Of a stretch of DNA of 64,000 bases, positions 47,158-55,973 are shown in pieces. The stretch's first letter is position 1. Each line of letters begins with the position of its first letter. Position numbers and translations under genes: made by a program. The stretch covers positions 1 through 64,000 of the forward strand of contig NZ_JAMJFL010000019.1 in assembly GCF_023544665.1 (NCBI RefSeq), read 5' to 3'. This stretch comes from Streptomyces sp. YS415 (lineage in GTDB: Bacteria > Actinomycetota > Actinomycetes > Streptomycetales > Streptomycetaceae). The notes under the pieces are model-generated. The model saw only the letters and a program-made list of their open reading frames with translations, had not been told where the DNA came from and made no database searches.

Positions 47158-48308
47158 CGGCGTCCGCTGTGTTCGAGTCGGTCGGCCAGGCGGCGGGCCT
47201 GGTTGAGAAGGGTGCCGTACGTCGCCAGGCCGTCGGGGTCGTCCGGGACCGCGTCGGGCAGGCGTCGGCGCAGGTCGTCGAGGGTGTCGCGGAGGACCTC
47301 GGTGGCCTCCTGGCGCGGGGGGTCGGGGTCTTCGTCCGGGGTGACACGGGCGCTCGTGCACCAGTGCAGGGCGTGGGCCGTCCGGTGCAGGAAGTCGGCG
47401 TAGGGGCCGGTGATCTCGCGTCCCGGCCATCGGGGGTCGTCGTCCCGGGCGCACACTTCGAGGATGGTCCGGGTGACACCGGCCGCATGGACGGCGACGT
47501 CGTCGAGCACGGTGAGGACATCGTCGTAGCGCTGCTCGGGGACGGCCACGCCGGGCCTGCGACGGCGCGGGTTGGCGCGCAGGCTCTCCCGGGTCCAGCC
47601 GACCGCCGAGCGCGCCTCGTCGACCAGGCGATCGAGGCGCAGGGCCCGATCGTGCCAGCCGGTGGCCTCGTCGGCGTCCGGCCGGCCCCGCGCCAGGCCG
47701 TCGGCGACATCACCGAGGAGGTCCTGCGCCTCGCGGGCCGCGTTGTCCAGGGCCGCCCGGGTGTCGCGCAGGTACAACGGGGGCCGGATCAGCGCGTTCA
47801 CCGCGATGCCGACCACCGCGCCGAAGACCGCCTCGGCGATACGGGCGCCCGCCGGGCCGACCCCGACCGGGCCGCTGGTCAGCACGAACAGGGCGCCCGT
47901 GGCGGCGTAGATGCCCTGGCTGCCCAGCCGTCGCCAGTTGCCCAGCAGCACCGCGACCGGGAGGACCAGGGCCATCGCCACGAGCGTGGAGTCCAGCACC
48001 ATGGCACAGGCCGTGGCCACGACCGTGCCCGTGGCGATCGCGGCGAGCTGCTGCAGGCCGTGCGCGATCGAGCGGTACACGGTCGACTCCACCAGCACGA
48101 TCGCCACCCAGGGCGCCATGAACGCCATCGGCGCCTGGAGCCACCAGCCGACCACGGCCCACGCGACACCCGCGGCCAGCGCCGCCTTCGCCGCCTGGAA
48201 CGCCACATCACGCTCCCGGCCGGGCTCCTTCCACGCCCGTCGCACACTTCGTCCGGCACCTCGCGCATGGCGCCGCGCCGCGGACACCTTTTCCTGAAAC
48301 CACCGCAT
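47154..48308 (-). CDS. FUSC/aromatic-acid-exporter-type membrane protein
   Basis: A 384-residue protein. The N-terminal half has about six helices (VAFQAAKAALAAGVAWAVVGWW, APMAFMAPWVAIVLVESTVYRS, GIYAATGALFVLTSG) typical of the FUSC/ArAE family, followed by a soluble helical domain of about 210 residues (RDTRAALDNAAREAQDLLG and onward). Members export aromatic acids or drugs. Start ATG 48308; GTG 48311 is possible. Confidence 0.85.
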   Translation of the reverse strand: MRWFQEKVSAARRHARGAGRSVRRAWKEPGRERDVAFQAAKAALAAGVAWAVVGWWLQAPMAFMAPWVAIVLVESTVYRSIAHGLQQLAAIATGTVVATACAMVLDSTLVAMALVLPVAVLLGNWRRLGSQGIYAATGALFVLTSGPVGVGPAGARIAEAVFGAVVGIAVNALIRPPLYLRDTRAALDNAAREAQDLLGDVADGLARGRPDADEATGWHDRALRLDRLVDEARSAVGWTRESLRANPRRRRPGVAVPEQRYDDVLTVLDDVAVHAAGVTRTILEVCARDDDPRWPGREITGPYADFLHRTAHALHWCTSARVTPDEDPDPPRQEATEVLRDTLDDLRRRLPDAVPDDPDGLATYGTLLNQARRLADRLEHSGRR

Positions 48309-48542
48309 CACGGGCCAGGTGCCACACAGGACGCGTTCGATGCCTGCCGATGTGCGATCGCCTGTCCGGCGCGGCTCCGCGCCTCGCTGCGATTCCGCAC
48401 AATTCCGTCACCCCGCCACCGTTCACCATCCCGCCACAACCGCGCCGTTGACGCGCGTAGCGCTTGGCCTCACGCTGGTCAGCGGTCGCCGCCGCGAGGG
48501 CGGTGGCCACCACAACCTGAAGTCGACGACCGGGAGGTCGGA

Positions 48543-49277
48543 ATGTTCAGACGGATGGCACGTTTCCTCGCCGCGTTTGTCATGATCACGTCGGGTGCCG
48601 TGGCCGGTGTCAGCGCCACCGCGGGCCCCGCGCACGCCGACGAGTGCTACACCTGGAGCCGCACCCTGTCCCAGGGCGCGTCGGGCAGCGACGTCACCCA
48701 GCTCCAGATCCGGGTCGCCGGCTGGGTCACCTCCGGCGAGCGCCTCTCCTACGACGGCCAGTACGGCGCCCGCACGGCCGCCGCCGTGAAGAAGTTCCAG
48801 TCCGCGTACGGCCTGGCCGCCGACGGAGTCGCGGGACCGGCGACCTTCAGCAAGATCTACGCGCTCCAGGACGCGGACTGCACGCCGATCCACTTCAGTT
48901 ACGCCGAGCTCAACCGCTGCAACTCCGACTGGTCCGGCGGCGCGGTCTCCGCGGCCACCGCCAAGGCGAACGCGCTGAAGACCATGTGGAAGCTGGAGGC
49001 CATACGGCGGGCGCTCGGTGACGTCCCGCTCACCGTCTCCAGCGGCTTCCGCTCCTACGCCTGCAACAACGCCGTCGGCGGCTCGTCCACCAGCCGTCAC
49101 CTGTACGGCGACGCCGCCGACCTCACGGGCTCCCCCACCCTGTGCCGCCTCGCCCAGCAGTCCCGCACCCACGGCTTCTCGGAGATCCTCGGCCCGGGCT
49201 ACCCCGGCCACAACGACCACACCCACGTCGCGTTCGACCCCTCCCCCTACTGGTCGGCGCCCACCTGCGGCATCTGA
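48543..49277 (+). CDS. Secreted peptidoglycan-binding D-Ala-D-Ala carboxypeptidase (M15)
   Basis: A 244-residue exported protein. Residues 1-32 form a signal peptide ending in GPAHADE. Residues 40-105 are a peptidoglycan-binding domain type 1 (GASGSDVTQLQIRVAGW, YDGQYGARTAAAVKKFQ). Residues 115-244 are an M15A peptidase with zinc ligands in SRHLYGDAADL and HNDHTHV. The layout equals the classical Streptomyces zinc D,D-carboxypeptidase. It trims cell-wall stem peptides. GGGAGG precedes the ATG. Confidence 0.92.
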   Translation: MFRRMARFLAAFVMITSGAVAGVSATAGPAHADECYTWSRTLSQGASGSDVTQLQIRVAGWVTSGERLSYDGQYGARTAAAVKKFQSAYGLAADGVAGPATFSKIYALQDADCTPIHFSYAELNRCNSDWSGGAVSAATAKANALKTMWKLEAIRRALGDVPLTVSSGFRSYACNNAVGGSSTSRHLYGDAADLTGSPTLCRLAQQSRTHGFSEILGPGYPGHNDHTHVAFDPSPYWSAPTCGI

Positions 49278-49400
49278 CCGCCGTTGCCGGAGCCGGCGGC
49301 CGGCACACGGGCTCCCAGCAGGCGCCTCACGTCCTGCGGGTGCCGGCCGTCGGCATCGGACCGATGGAGTGACGCGCTGTGCCGCTGACGGGCCCGGCGG

Positions 49401-50291
49401 TCAGTCCGCCGAGATCGGCGTCGACGCGGGACGGGGCCCCCGGCGGAGTGCGGCCACCGCGGCGCCCGCGTCCTCGGCGTAGAAGCGGAGGGTCCGGGCT
49501 TCGGCGGGACTGCCCAGGACCCGGGTGTAGCGGACGGGTTCGGTCAGTTCGACGGTGACGGTCGTCTGACCGCCCACGGCCAGCTCGGCGACGCCGTTCC
49601 CGTCCACGGCTCCCGGCCTGCTCTCCGGGAACCTGCGGTCCTGGCGCACGGAGGCGATGCGGCCGGCCGGGACACGGATGTCGAGCAGGGCGCCGTAGCG
49701 CAGCCGCAGCGAGCCGTCGGCGCCGATCACATGAGGGCGCACCGCGCAGGAGGCGTGCAGGGCGATGACGAAGTAGCAGCCCCAGATGTCGAGGACGAGG
49801 GTGACGGCGTGCACCATCGGCCAGGGGATCAGGAAGGCCAGGGCCACGGTTTCCACCACGCAGACGAAGAAGAAGCCCAGCATGACCGCCGTCTGGCCCG
49901 GGGCGTAGGGAACGGCGAGGTCGCCGTCGCGTACGCCGTGCGGGCCGCGGCGGGTCACCCAGCGCAGGAAGCTGGTGGACAGGAAGACCTCGTGGGCGGT
50001 CAGCCTGCGCACGGGCGCCGGGACGGTGTCGGCGAGCGCGGCACCGAGGGCGGCCCGGCGGCCGAGGCCCCCGCGGCGGTGGCGCCGGTGGTCGAGGGCG
50101 AACAGGGCGCCCGCCCCGGTCATGACGGCGAGCACCGACAGCTCCAAGGCCGACCGTAGGAGCGGCGGGACGGCCACTCCCCCGGCCAGGCACAGGACGA
50201 ACGCGAGCTCCCCAGGCAGCAGGGCCGCGCACGACCACCGCACCGCCTTGCGCCACACCTTCGTCCCGCCCACAGTCTCCGTGATTCGCAT
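49401..50291 (-). CDS. Integral membrane protein of unknown function
   Basis: A 296-residue protein. Two helices near the N terminus (LLPGELAFVLCLAGGVAVPPLL; LELSVLAVMTGAGALFALD), two in the middle (VMLGFFFVCVVETVALAFLIPW; AVTLVLDIWGCYFVIALHA), and a C-terminal soluble beta-rich domain (SLRLRYGALLDIRVPAGRIASV) that resembles a PH-like bacterial domain. It is divergent from the MFS gene. Function unknown. Confidence 0.7.
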   Translation of the reverse strand: MRITETVGGTKVWRKAVRWSCAALLPGELAFVLCLAGGVAVPPLLRSALELSVLAVMTGAGALFALDHRRHRRGGLGRRAALGAALADTVPAPVRRLTAHEVFLSTSFLRWVTRRGPHGVRDGDLAVPYAPGQTAVMLGFFFVCVVETVALAFLIPWPMVHAVTLVLDIWGCYFVIALHASCAVRPHVIGADGSLRLRYGALLDIRVPAGRIASVRQDRRFPESRPGAVDGNGVAELAVGGQTTVTVELTEPVRYTRVLGSPAEARTLRFYAEDAGAAVAALRRGPRPASTPISAD

Positions 50292-50337
50292 GGCGCCAGT
50301 AGAGACGTTGACGTTGCGACAAGGTCAAGCCACCCGG

Positions 50338-50355
50338 AGTGTACGTTCGTACGCT
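50338..50355. promoter_or_regulatory. TetR-type operator before the MFS gene
   Basis: An 18-bp imperfect palindrome with core GTACG-TT-CGTAC (50341-50352). The same site, GTACG-AT-CGTAC, recurs before the acetyltransferase gene (51614-51625), and a TetR gene lies downstream. A TAGGCT -10 follows it and sits 7 nt before the MFS ATG. Confidence 0.72.
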
Positions 50356-50375
50356 CTGGCTCTAGGCTGCCTTCC

Positions 50376-51572
50376 ATGACTCTTGACGTGGTGCGGCGGC
50401 CCGCTCCGGCCGAGCGGCGGGCCCGGGTGGCCGTCGCGGTGCTGTTCTTCACCAACGGCGCCCTGTTCGCCAACCTCCTGCCGAGGTATCCGCAAATCAA
50501 GGCGGACCTCGGCATCGGGAACGCGGCCTACGGCCTGGCCGTCGCCGCCTTTCCCGCGGGCGCCATCGCGGCCGGGCTCGCGGCCGGGGTCGTCATCCGG
50601 CGGCTCGGATCGGCACGGGCCGCGGTGGGCGGGACGCTCGTCACCGGTGCCGGCATCCTCGTCGCGGGGCTCGCCGACTCGATCGCCTGGTTCGCGGGCG
50701 CGCTCTTCCTGGCGGGCGCGATGGACGCGATCACCGATGTCGCCCAGAACGCCCACGGCCTGCGCGTCCAGCGCCGCTACGGGCGCTCCATCATCAACTC
50801 CTTCCACGCCGTCTGGTCCATCGGCGCCGTCACCGGTGGCGCCATGGCCGCCGCGGCCATCGCGCTCGGTCTGTCGAGGGGACAGCACCTGGCCGTATCG
50901 GGGGTGGTCTTCGCGGGGGCCGCGTGCGCAGCCCTGCGCCTGTGCCTGCCCGGACCCGACACCGAGGAGAGCGCCGAGGAGGAGGGCGTACGGCGGTTCG
51001 AGGCCACCGTGCCGGGCCGGCGGACCGCCTGCGTCCTGGCCGCTCTGGTCCTCATCGCCACGGCGGGCACGATCGTCGAGGACGCGGGCAGCTCCTGGGC
51101 CGCGCTCTACCTCTCCGACTCCCTGCACGCCTCGGTGACGGTGGCGGCCGCCGGCTTCATCGCCCTCGTCGGCGCCCAGTTCCTCGGCCGACTGATCGGC
51201 GACCGGCTCGTCGACCGGTTCGGGGAGCGTGCCGTGGCCCGCGCCGGCGGGCTCGTCGCCGCGTGCGGGATGGGGCTCGCGCTGGCCGTTCCGACGGTGG
51301 GCGGGACCGTCCTGGGATTCGCCGCGGCCGGGTTCGGGGTGGCGACGCTGGTGCCCGCCGCGATGCATCAGGCCGACGAGCTGCCCGGCCTCAAGCCCGG
51401 CTCGGGACTGGCGGTCGTCTCCTGGCTGATGCGCCTGGGATTCCTCTGCTCGCCGCCGGTGGTCGGCCTGGTCGCCGATGCCACCAGTCTCCGGGTCGGC
51501 CTGCTGGTCGTCCCCGCGGCAGGCATGCTCGTCCTCCTGCTGTCCGGGGTGCTGCACCCTCGGCGGCGGTAG
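50376..51572 (+). CDS. MFS transporter
   Basis: A 398-residue major facilitator with 12 predicted helices and the first-loop motif VVIRRLGSARAAVGG, as in FucP/ProP-like sugar or drug transporters (NGALFANLLPRYPQIKADLGIG at the N terminus). Transcription probably starts at or near the ATG (TAGGCT -10, 7 nt away), so the message may be leaderless. It shares operator sites with the acetyltransferase and TetR unit. The substrate is unknown. Confidence 0.9.
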   Translation: MTLDVVRRPAPAERRARVAVAVLFFTNGALFANLLPRYPQIKADLGIGNAAYGLAVAAFPAGAIAAGLAAGVVIRRLGSARAAVGGTLVTGAGILVAGLADSIAWFAGALFLAGAMDAITDVAQNAHGLRVQRRYGRSIINSFHAVWSIGAVTGGAMAAAAIALGLSRGQHLAVSGVVFAGAACAALRLCLPGPDTEESAEEEGVRRFEATVPGRRTACVLAALVLIATAGTIVEDAGSSWAALYLSDSLHASVTVAAAGFIALVGAQFLGRLIGDRLVDRFGERAVARAGGLVAACGMGLALAVPTVGGTVLGFAAAGFGVATLVPAAMHQADELPGLKPGSGLAVVSWLMRLGFLCSPPVVGLVADATSLRVGLLVVPAAGMLVLLLSGVLHPRRR

Positions 51573-51610
51573 GCCGGGGGCTCCGTTTTCCGGGACGCCG
51601 GACTCCCGCG

Positions 51611-51628
51611 AGTGTACGATCGTACGCA
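51611..51628. promoter_or_regulatory. TetR-type operator overlapping the acetyltransferase start
   Basis: GTACGATCGTAC (51614-51625), perfectly symmetric, directly before the ATG at 51628. TACGAT (51615-51620) could also serve as the -10 of a leaderless message, so the repressor would sit on the promoter core. Confidence 0.75.
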
Positions 51629-52209
51629 TGCCGACGGACCACTTCGCGGACGATCCCCGCAGCAACCTCGAGCGGATGCTGGCGGGCGACCTCTACATCG
51701 CCGACGATCCCGAGATCGCCCGCAGGCAGCAGCAGGCCACGCGGCTGGCAGCCCGCTACCAGGCCGCCTACGCCGAGGACCCGGACGCCGCCCGGAAGAT
51801 CCTCGCCGAACTCCTCGGTTCGCTGGGCGAACAGGCGCATGTGCGGCCGCCGTTGTTCGTCGACTACGGCAGCAACATCACCATCGGGGCGCGGACCTTC
51901 GTCAACTTCAACCTCACCGCGCTGGACGTCGCGGACATCACCGTCGGCGCGGACTGCCAGATCGGACCGAACGTCCAACTGCTGACCCCCACCCACCCGT
52001 TGGAGCCGGGCCCCCGGCGCGACAAGCTGGAGGCGGCACGGCCTATCACCATCGGCGACAACGTCTGGCTGGGCGGGGGCGTCATCGTCCTGCCCGGGGT
52101 GAGCATCGGCGACGACTCCGTCATCGGCGCGGGCTCGGTGGTGACGAAGGACGTCCCCGCGGGCGTCGTCGCCGTCGGCAGCCCCGCCCGGGTCGTCCGT
52201 ACTCTCTGA
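51628..52209 (+). CDS. Maltose/galactoside O-acetyltransferase-like protein
   Basis: A 193-residue left-handed beta-helix acetyltransferase: RMLAGDLYIADDPEIARRQQ at the N terminus, hexapeptide repeats (NITIGARTFVNFNLTALDVADITVG; WLGGGVIVLPGVSIGDDSVIGAGSVV) and the active-site HPLE region (PTHPLEPGPRRDKLE). It acetylates sugars or related hydroxyl groups. No RBS is present; a leaderless start at 51628 fits. The TetR gene follows after 12 bp. Confidence 0.9.
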   Translation: MPTDHFADDPRSNLERMLAGDLYIADDPEIARRQQQATRLAARYQAAYAEDPDAARKILAELLGSLGEQAHVRPPLFVDYGSNITIGARTFVNFNLTALDVADITVGADCQIGPNVQLLTPTHPLEPGPRRDKLEAARPITIGDNVWLGGGVIVLPGVSIGDDSVIGAGSVVTKDVPAGVVAVGSPARVVRTL

Positions 52210-52221
52210 GAGCGCACCGAC

Positions 52222-52779
52222 ATGGCCACCGGGCACACCGACCCCCAGCGCCGCGAGCGCATCCTCGCCGCCACTCTCGACCTCATCGCCGAGGAGGGCG
52301 TCGCCGGGGTCTCCCACCGCAAGATCGCCGCGCGCGCCGGGGTGCCGCTGGGGTCGATGACGTATCACTTCGCCGGTATGGACGAGCTGCTGCGCGAGGC
52401 GTTCGGGCGGTTCGCCGATCATGTCGTGACCGTGTTCGACGCCCACCTCGCCGCGCCGGACGGCCCCGAGCAGGCCCGCGAGGCCGTGACCGACCTCGTC
52501 CACGCGCTGTCCGAGGGCACCCGGCGCGACCTCGTGCTGACCCAGGAGCTGTACACGCTCGCCGCACGCCGGCCCGCGTACCGGGAGCTCACCGACGCGT
52601 GGATGCACCGCAGCCGGGTCCACCTGGAGAAGCACTTCGACCCCGACACCGCCCGGCAGCTGGACGCGCTCATCGAAGGGCTGATCCTGCACCGGGCGCT
52701 GTCCCGCCACCCCCATGACCGGGCCCTGACCGCGGAGGCGGTCACCCGGATCACCACCCCGAGCCGCCTCAGTCGATGA
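52222..52779 (+). CDS. TetR-family regulator
   Basis: A 185-residue repressor: RRERILAATLDLIAEEGVAGVSHRKIAARAGVPLGSMTYHFAGMDELLREAF is the DNA-binding domain. The C-terminal helices form the ligand pocket. It follows the acetyltransferase gene and is the natural candidate for the two GTACG-N2-CGTAC operators. It overlaps the convergent RidA gene by 11 bp. Confidence 0.92.
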   Translation: MATGHTDPQRRERILAATLDLIAEEGVAGVSHRKIAARAGVPLGSMTYHFAGMDELLREAFGRFADHVVTVFDAHLAAPDGPEQAREAVTDLVHALSEGTRRDLVLTQELYTLAARRPAYRELTDAWMHRSRVHLEKHFDPDTARQLDALIEGLILHRALSRHPHDRALTAEAVTRITTPSRLSR

Positions 52780-53176
52780 CCGCGGTGGCCTCGACCTCCA
52801 CCAGGTGTTCGGGTACGTCCAAGGCGGCGACCCCGATCAGCGTGGCGGGCGGGACCGGGGCGCCGCCGAGAACCGCGGCGGCGCGGGCGATGCCCTCCAT
52901 GAGCAGGGGCATCTTGTCGGGGGTCCAGTCGACGACGTAGACGGTGAGCTTCGCCAGGTCCGCGAGGGTGGCGCCGGCCTCGGCCAGGGCGGTGGCGACA
53001 TTGAGGTAGCAGCGTTCGACCTGCGCGGCCAGGTCGCCCTCGCCGACCGTGACGCCCTCGGCGTCCCAGGAGACCTGCCCGGCGACGAAGACCAGCCGGG
53101 AGCCGCTCGCGACCGACACCTGCCTGTAGGCGTCGATCTGCGGCAGACCGCTGGGGTTCAGGAGCGTGATGGCCAT
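52769..53176 (-). CDS. RidA/YjgF-family protein
   Basis: A 135-residue Rid protein: LVFVAGQVSWDAEGVTVGEGDLAAQ, then LNVATALAEAGATLADLAKLTVYVVDW and VPPATLIGVAALDVPEHLVEVEATAV. The P-A-T-L-I-G segment replaces the P-x-R-x motif of true RidA, so the imine-hydrolysing Arg may be absent. It is divergent from an HxlR regulator that shares two inverted repeats with it, so it is probably under HxlR control. Confidence 0.87.
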   Translation of the reverse strand: MAITLLNPSGLPQIDAYRQVSVASGSRLVFVAGQVSWDAEGVTVGEGDLAAQVERCYLNVATALAEAGATLADLAKLTVYVVDWTPDKMPLLMEGIARAAAVLGGAPVPPATLIGVAALDVPEHLVEVEATAVID

Positions 53177-53204
53177 GGTGGACGTCCTTCCGTGCTCTCT
53201 TGCG

Positions 53205-53272
53205 GTTACTCAGGAACCATAGGAGAGTGTGCGTTGACGTGGAAGAACGCACTTTTCGGTGACGGAGTAACC
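53205..53272. promoter_or_regulatory. Two nested inverted repeats between ridA and hxlR genes
   Basis: Outer pair: GGTTACTC (53205-53212) and GAGTAACC (53265-53272). Inner pair: GTGCGTT (53229-53235) and AACGCAC (53246-53252). Both are perfect and centred within a few bases of each other in the 98-bp divergent gap. The expected binder is the HxlR protein. Confidence 0.65.
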
Positions 53273-53274
53273 GT

Positions 53275-53655
53275 ATGGTGAGCAAGCAGGTCAGGGGCGG
53301 GCCGGAGGACGCGGATCTGGCGCGCGCGGACTCCCTGGCGCGGGAGATCTTCTCCGATGTCGCCAACAAGTGGGCGCTGTTGATCATCGAGTTCCTGGGG
53401 GACCGGACGCTGCGGTTCAGCGAGCTGCGCAACGAGGTCGAGGGCATCAGCCACAAGATGCTCACCCAGAACCTGCGCATGCTGGAGCGCAACGGACTGG
53501 TCGAGCGGACGGTGTATCCGACGGTGCCGCCGCGCGTGGAGTACACCCTCACCGCGCCGGCCCAGGACCTGCGCGAGACGATCGACGGCCTGTGCCGCTG
53601 GACGCGCGCGCACCTGGGGCATATCGAGTCCTCGCGCCATCGATTCGACGTCTGA
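53275..53655 (+). CDS. HxlR-family regulator
   Basis: A 126-residue winged helix: FSDVANKWALLIIEFLGDRTLRFSELRNEVEGISHKMLTQNLRMLERNGLVERTVYP. HxlR proteins sense redox or electrophiles, often through a conserved Cys near the N terminus, but none is present there; the only cysteine is in GLCRWTRAH. It is divergent from ridA and probably regulates it. Confidence 0.9.
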   Translation: MVSKQVRGGPEDADLARADSLAREIFSDVANKWALLIIEFLGDRTLRFSELRNEVEGISHKMLTQNLRMLERNGLVERTVYPTVPPRVEYTLTAPAQDLRETIDGLCRWTRAHLGHIESSRHRFDV

Positions 53656-53659
53656 CCGG

Positions 53660-54187
53660 TCAGGCCGTCCGGCGGATGCGCCCGGGGGCGGCCGACGCGG
53701 TGCGCAGGCGCCGGCCGCGACGGGTCAGTCCCCAGGGCTTGAGGACCGAGACGACCGTCATGAAGACGTAGGCCGACAGGGACACGACCGGGCCGAACAC
53801 GACGTCACCGGCGTCGGGCAGCGGGCCGCCCGCGGCGACGGCGGTGACCGCGGAGTTCACGCCTGGGCGCAGGGCGAAGACCGTGGCGGTGAGGGTGGCC
53901 AGGGTCAGCCAGAACTTGGTGTACACCCACCGGTGCCTGGCCAGCCCCCACACCGTGCCGAGGGAGAGCAGCAGGCCGCTGAGGAGTGTCAGGAACGCGA
54001 CGGGGAGCAGCAGCCAGTCCGCGAAGAGCTTCATGGCCCGCACCGACGCCTCCACCGTCACCGGCGAACCGGTGGTCGCGGCGGTGCCGCCCAGGGCGAG
54101 CAGGCCGAGGGTGACGCCGAGCCAGGAGGCGGAGGCGACGACGTGGACGACGAGGGTGGCCCGGCGAGCGGGACGGCTGAGTTTCAC
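53660..54187 (-). CDS. Small integral membrane protein
   Basis: A 175-residue protein with about four helices (ATLVVHVVASASWLGVTLGLLAL; LFADWLLLPVAFLTLLSGLLLS; FWLTLATLTATVFAL; VVSLSAYVFMTVVSVLKPWG). The Leu-rich pattern and the HVVASASWLG motif resemble DUF2269-type proteins. It converges on the HxlR gene. Function unknown. Confidence 0.7.
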   Translation of the reverse strand: MKLSRPARRATLVVHVVASASWLGVTLGLLALGGTAATTGSPVTVEASVRAMKLFADWLLLPVAFLTLLSGLLLSLGTVWGLARHRWVYTKFWLTLATLTATVFALRPGVNSAVTAVAAGGPLPDAGDVVFGPVVSLSAYVFMTVVSVLKPWGLTRRGRRLRTASAAPGRIRRTA

Positions 54188-54450
54188 AGAAATCAGCCTG
54201 CCGAGCGGCCCTGGCCGACGCGTCTGACGCCGGGAGCAACCTCATGTACTCGCCAGGGCGTACGCCGCCGCGCTCAGGCTGCTCCGCCGACGCCGGGGGC
54301 GACGAGTCCGGCGGGCGTCCTCCTCCCGGGGCCGGCCCGGCTCCCCACCGGAGGCCGCCTCCCCCGGTCCTTGAGGACTACGACTTTCGTCCGCCCCACC
54401 CGGGCCCGCGGCCCGATGAGCGCGGCCTCCGCTCTGGCTAGCGTCGGGGC

Positions 54451-55071
54451 ATGCGAATAGGACTACTTGGCACCGGCAACGTCGCCCGAGCACTGGCCCA
54501 CGGATGGAGCGCCGCGGGACACGACGTCCTCCTCGGCTCCCGCAAGCCGGACGAGCGCAAGGATCTCGGCCTTCCCGTGGCCGGGCTGAACGAGACCGCC
54601 GCGCACGCGGAGGTCCTGGTGAACGCCACCCCCGGGAACGTCTCCGTCGACCTGCTGCGCTCCATCGGCGCGCCCGCCCTGGCCGGCACCCTGCTGATCG
54701 ACGTCGGGGTCGGCCTCAACGACGACTTCACCGAACTCTCGCACCCCAACAGCAGCCTGGCCGAGCAGATCCAGGCGGCCTTTCCGGACACCCCCGTCGT
54801 CAAGACGCTGTGCACCATGGACGCCACCACGATGGTCGCCCCGGCAGCGCTCACGGGCCCGAGCACCGTCTTCCTCTCCGGCGACGACGCGGAGGCCAAG
54901 CGGACCACGGGGAGACTGCTCACCGACCTCGGCTGGCCGGAATCGTCCCAGCTCGACATCGGCGGCATCACGAGCGCCCGCGGGCAGGAACACTTCGCGC
55001 TGCTGTTCATCGGGATCGCCAACGGGCTGGGCTCCCACACGTTCAACATCAAGGTGGTCACCCTGCCGTGA
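54451..55071 (+). CDS. NADPH-dependent F420 reductase-like protein
   Basis: A 206-residue Rossmann protein. It opens MRIGLLGTGNVARALAHGWSAAGHDV, then LLGSRKPDERKDLGLPV and VLVNATPGNVSVDLLRSI, the F420H2:NADP oxidoreductase / NAD-binding-2 pattern. Length fits the short reductase type. A TAGCGT -10 ends 6 nt before the ATG, so the transcript is likely leaderless. Whether it really uses F420 is not visible. Confidence 0.82.
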   Translation: MRIGLLGTGNVARALAHGWSAAGHDVLLGSRKPDERKDLGLPVAGLNETAAHAEVLVNATPGNVSVDLLRSIGAPALAGTLLIDVGVGLNDDFTELSHPNSSLAEQIQAAFPDTPVVKTLCTMDATTMVAPAALTGPSTVFLSGDDAEAKRTTGRLLTDLGWPESSQLDIGGITSARGQEHFALLFIGIANGLGSHTFNIKVVTLP

Positions 55072-55130
55072 GGCAGCAGGGGGAGGAAGTCACCGCCCTG
55101 CCGTGAGGCAGCGCGGGGAGGACGTCACCG
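55061..55130. repeat. Tandem 35-bp direct repeat at the ends of two convergent genes
   Basis: 55061-55095 and 55096-55130 are near-identical (about four mismatches), each beginning CCCTGCCGTGAGGCAG, which folds as a 5-bp stem with a GTGA loop. The first copy contains the stop of the F420-type reductase gene; the second contains the stop of the convergent coiled-coil gene. Confidence 0.75.
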
Positions 55131-55973
55131 CTTCTGGTGGCGCTCCAGCCGGGCGGTCGCCGTCTCCGCGCGGCGCCCGGCCTCCCGCACCCGGCGTTCG
55201 AGGGCCCGCAGCCCGTCGCGCGCACGGCGTTCCTCGTCGCGGGCCCTTCGGAGGTCCTCCTCGACGCGGTTCAACTCGTCCGTCAACTCGCTGAACCGCC
55301 GCTCCAGCCGGGCGGTGCTCTCCCTGGCCGCCTCCGCCTCCCGTCCGGCCCCGGCCGCCTCCTCCTCCAGCGCCCGCAGCTCGCTCGCGGCCGTGTCGGC
55401 GTCCCGGCGGGCCCGGGCCAGCGCCTCGTCGTCGCGGCGCTTCGCCGGAGGGGGCGCGGGCGGCGGGGCGGCGGGCCGGCGTACCGCGGCCGGGCTGGCG
55501 TCGGGGAAGCCGACGGCCGCCTCGAACGGCCGGGCCAGCCGGCCCTGCGCCCATTCGCGCGCCGCCTCCGGGTCGGCGAGGACGGTGTGCAGGGTCGCCT
55601 CCACCTCGCGCCCCACGTCGTCGCCGACCGGATGACCGGCCCGCGCCGCCAGCTGCCGTGCCTCCTGGGAGAGGGCCCGGATCAGGGTGCGCTGCCGGCC
55701 GCTGAGTTCCCGCAGCTGCGCCCCGTCCAGGTCGTGATGGGCGCGTCGCAGCCCTTCGCCGAGCTTGAGCAGGGCCGCCACCTCGTCGGGGCGTTCGCGG
55801 ACGAGGAGGTTGCTGACCCAGGCCGAGCGGCTGGGGCGGCGCAGCTTGCCGATCTGCTCCGCGAGGGCGCGCTCACCCGCCGTACGGGCCTCGGCCGCCC
55901 GTACGTTGCGCGCCGCCGTGAAGTCCTCCGGCCGCAGCGCGTACAGCTCGTCGGCGACCGTGTCGATGTCCAC
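55125..55973 (-). CDS. Conserved coiled-coil protein
   Basis: A 282-residue cytosolic protein. The N-terminal half is helical (ADELYALRPEDFTAARNVRAAE, RERPDEVAALLKLGEGLRRAHHDL). A Pro/Ala-rich linker around residue 165 leads into a long coiled coil (ALARARRDADTAASELRALEEEAA to the end), very rich in Arg, Glu and Ala. Proteins of this kind are widespread in actinobacteria and without assigned function. Its stop lies in the tandem repeat. Confidence 0.75.
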   Translation of the reverse strand: MDIDTVADELYALRPEDFTAARNVRAAEARTAGERALAEQIGKLRRPSRSAWVSNLLVRERPDEVAALLKLGEGLRRAHHDLDGAQLRELSGRQRTLIRALSQEARQLAARAGHPVGDDVGREVEATLHTVLADPEAAREWAQGRLARPFEAAVGFPDASPAAVRRPAAPPPAPPPAKRRDDEALARARRDADTAASELRALEEEAAGAGREAEAARESTARLERRFSELTDELNRVEEDLRRARDEERRARDGLRALERRVREAGRRAETATARLERHQKR

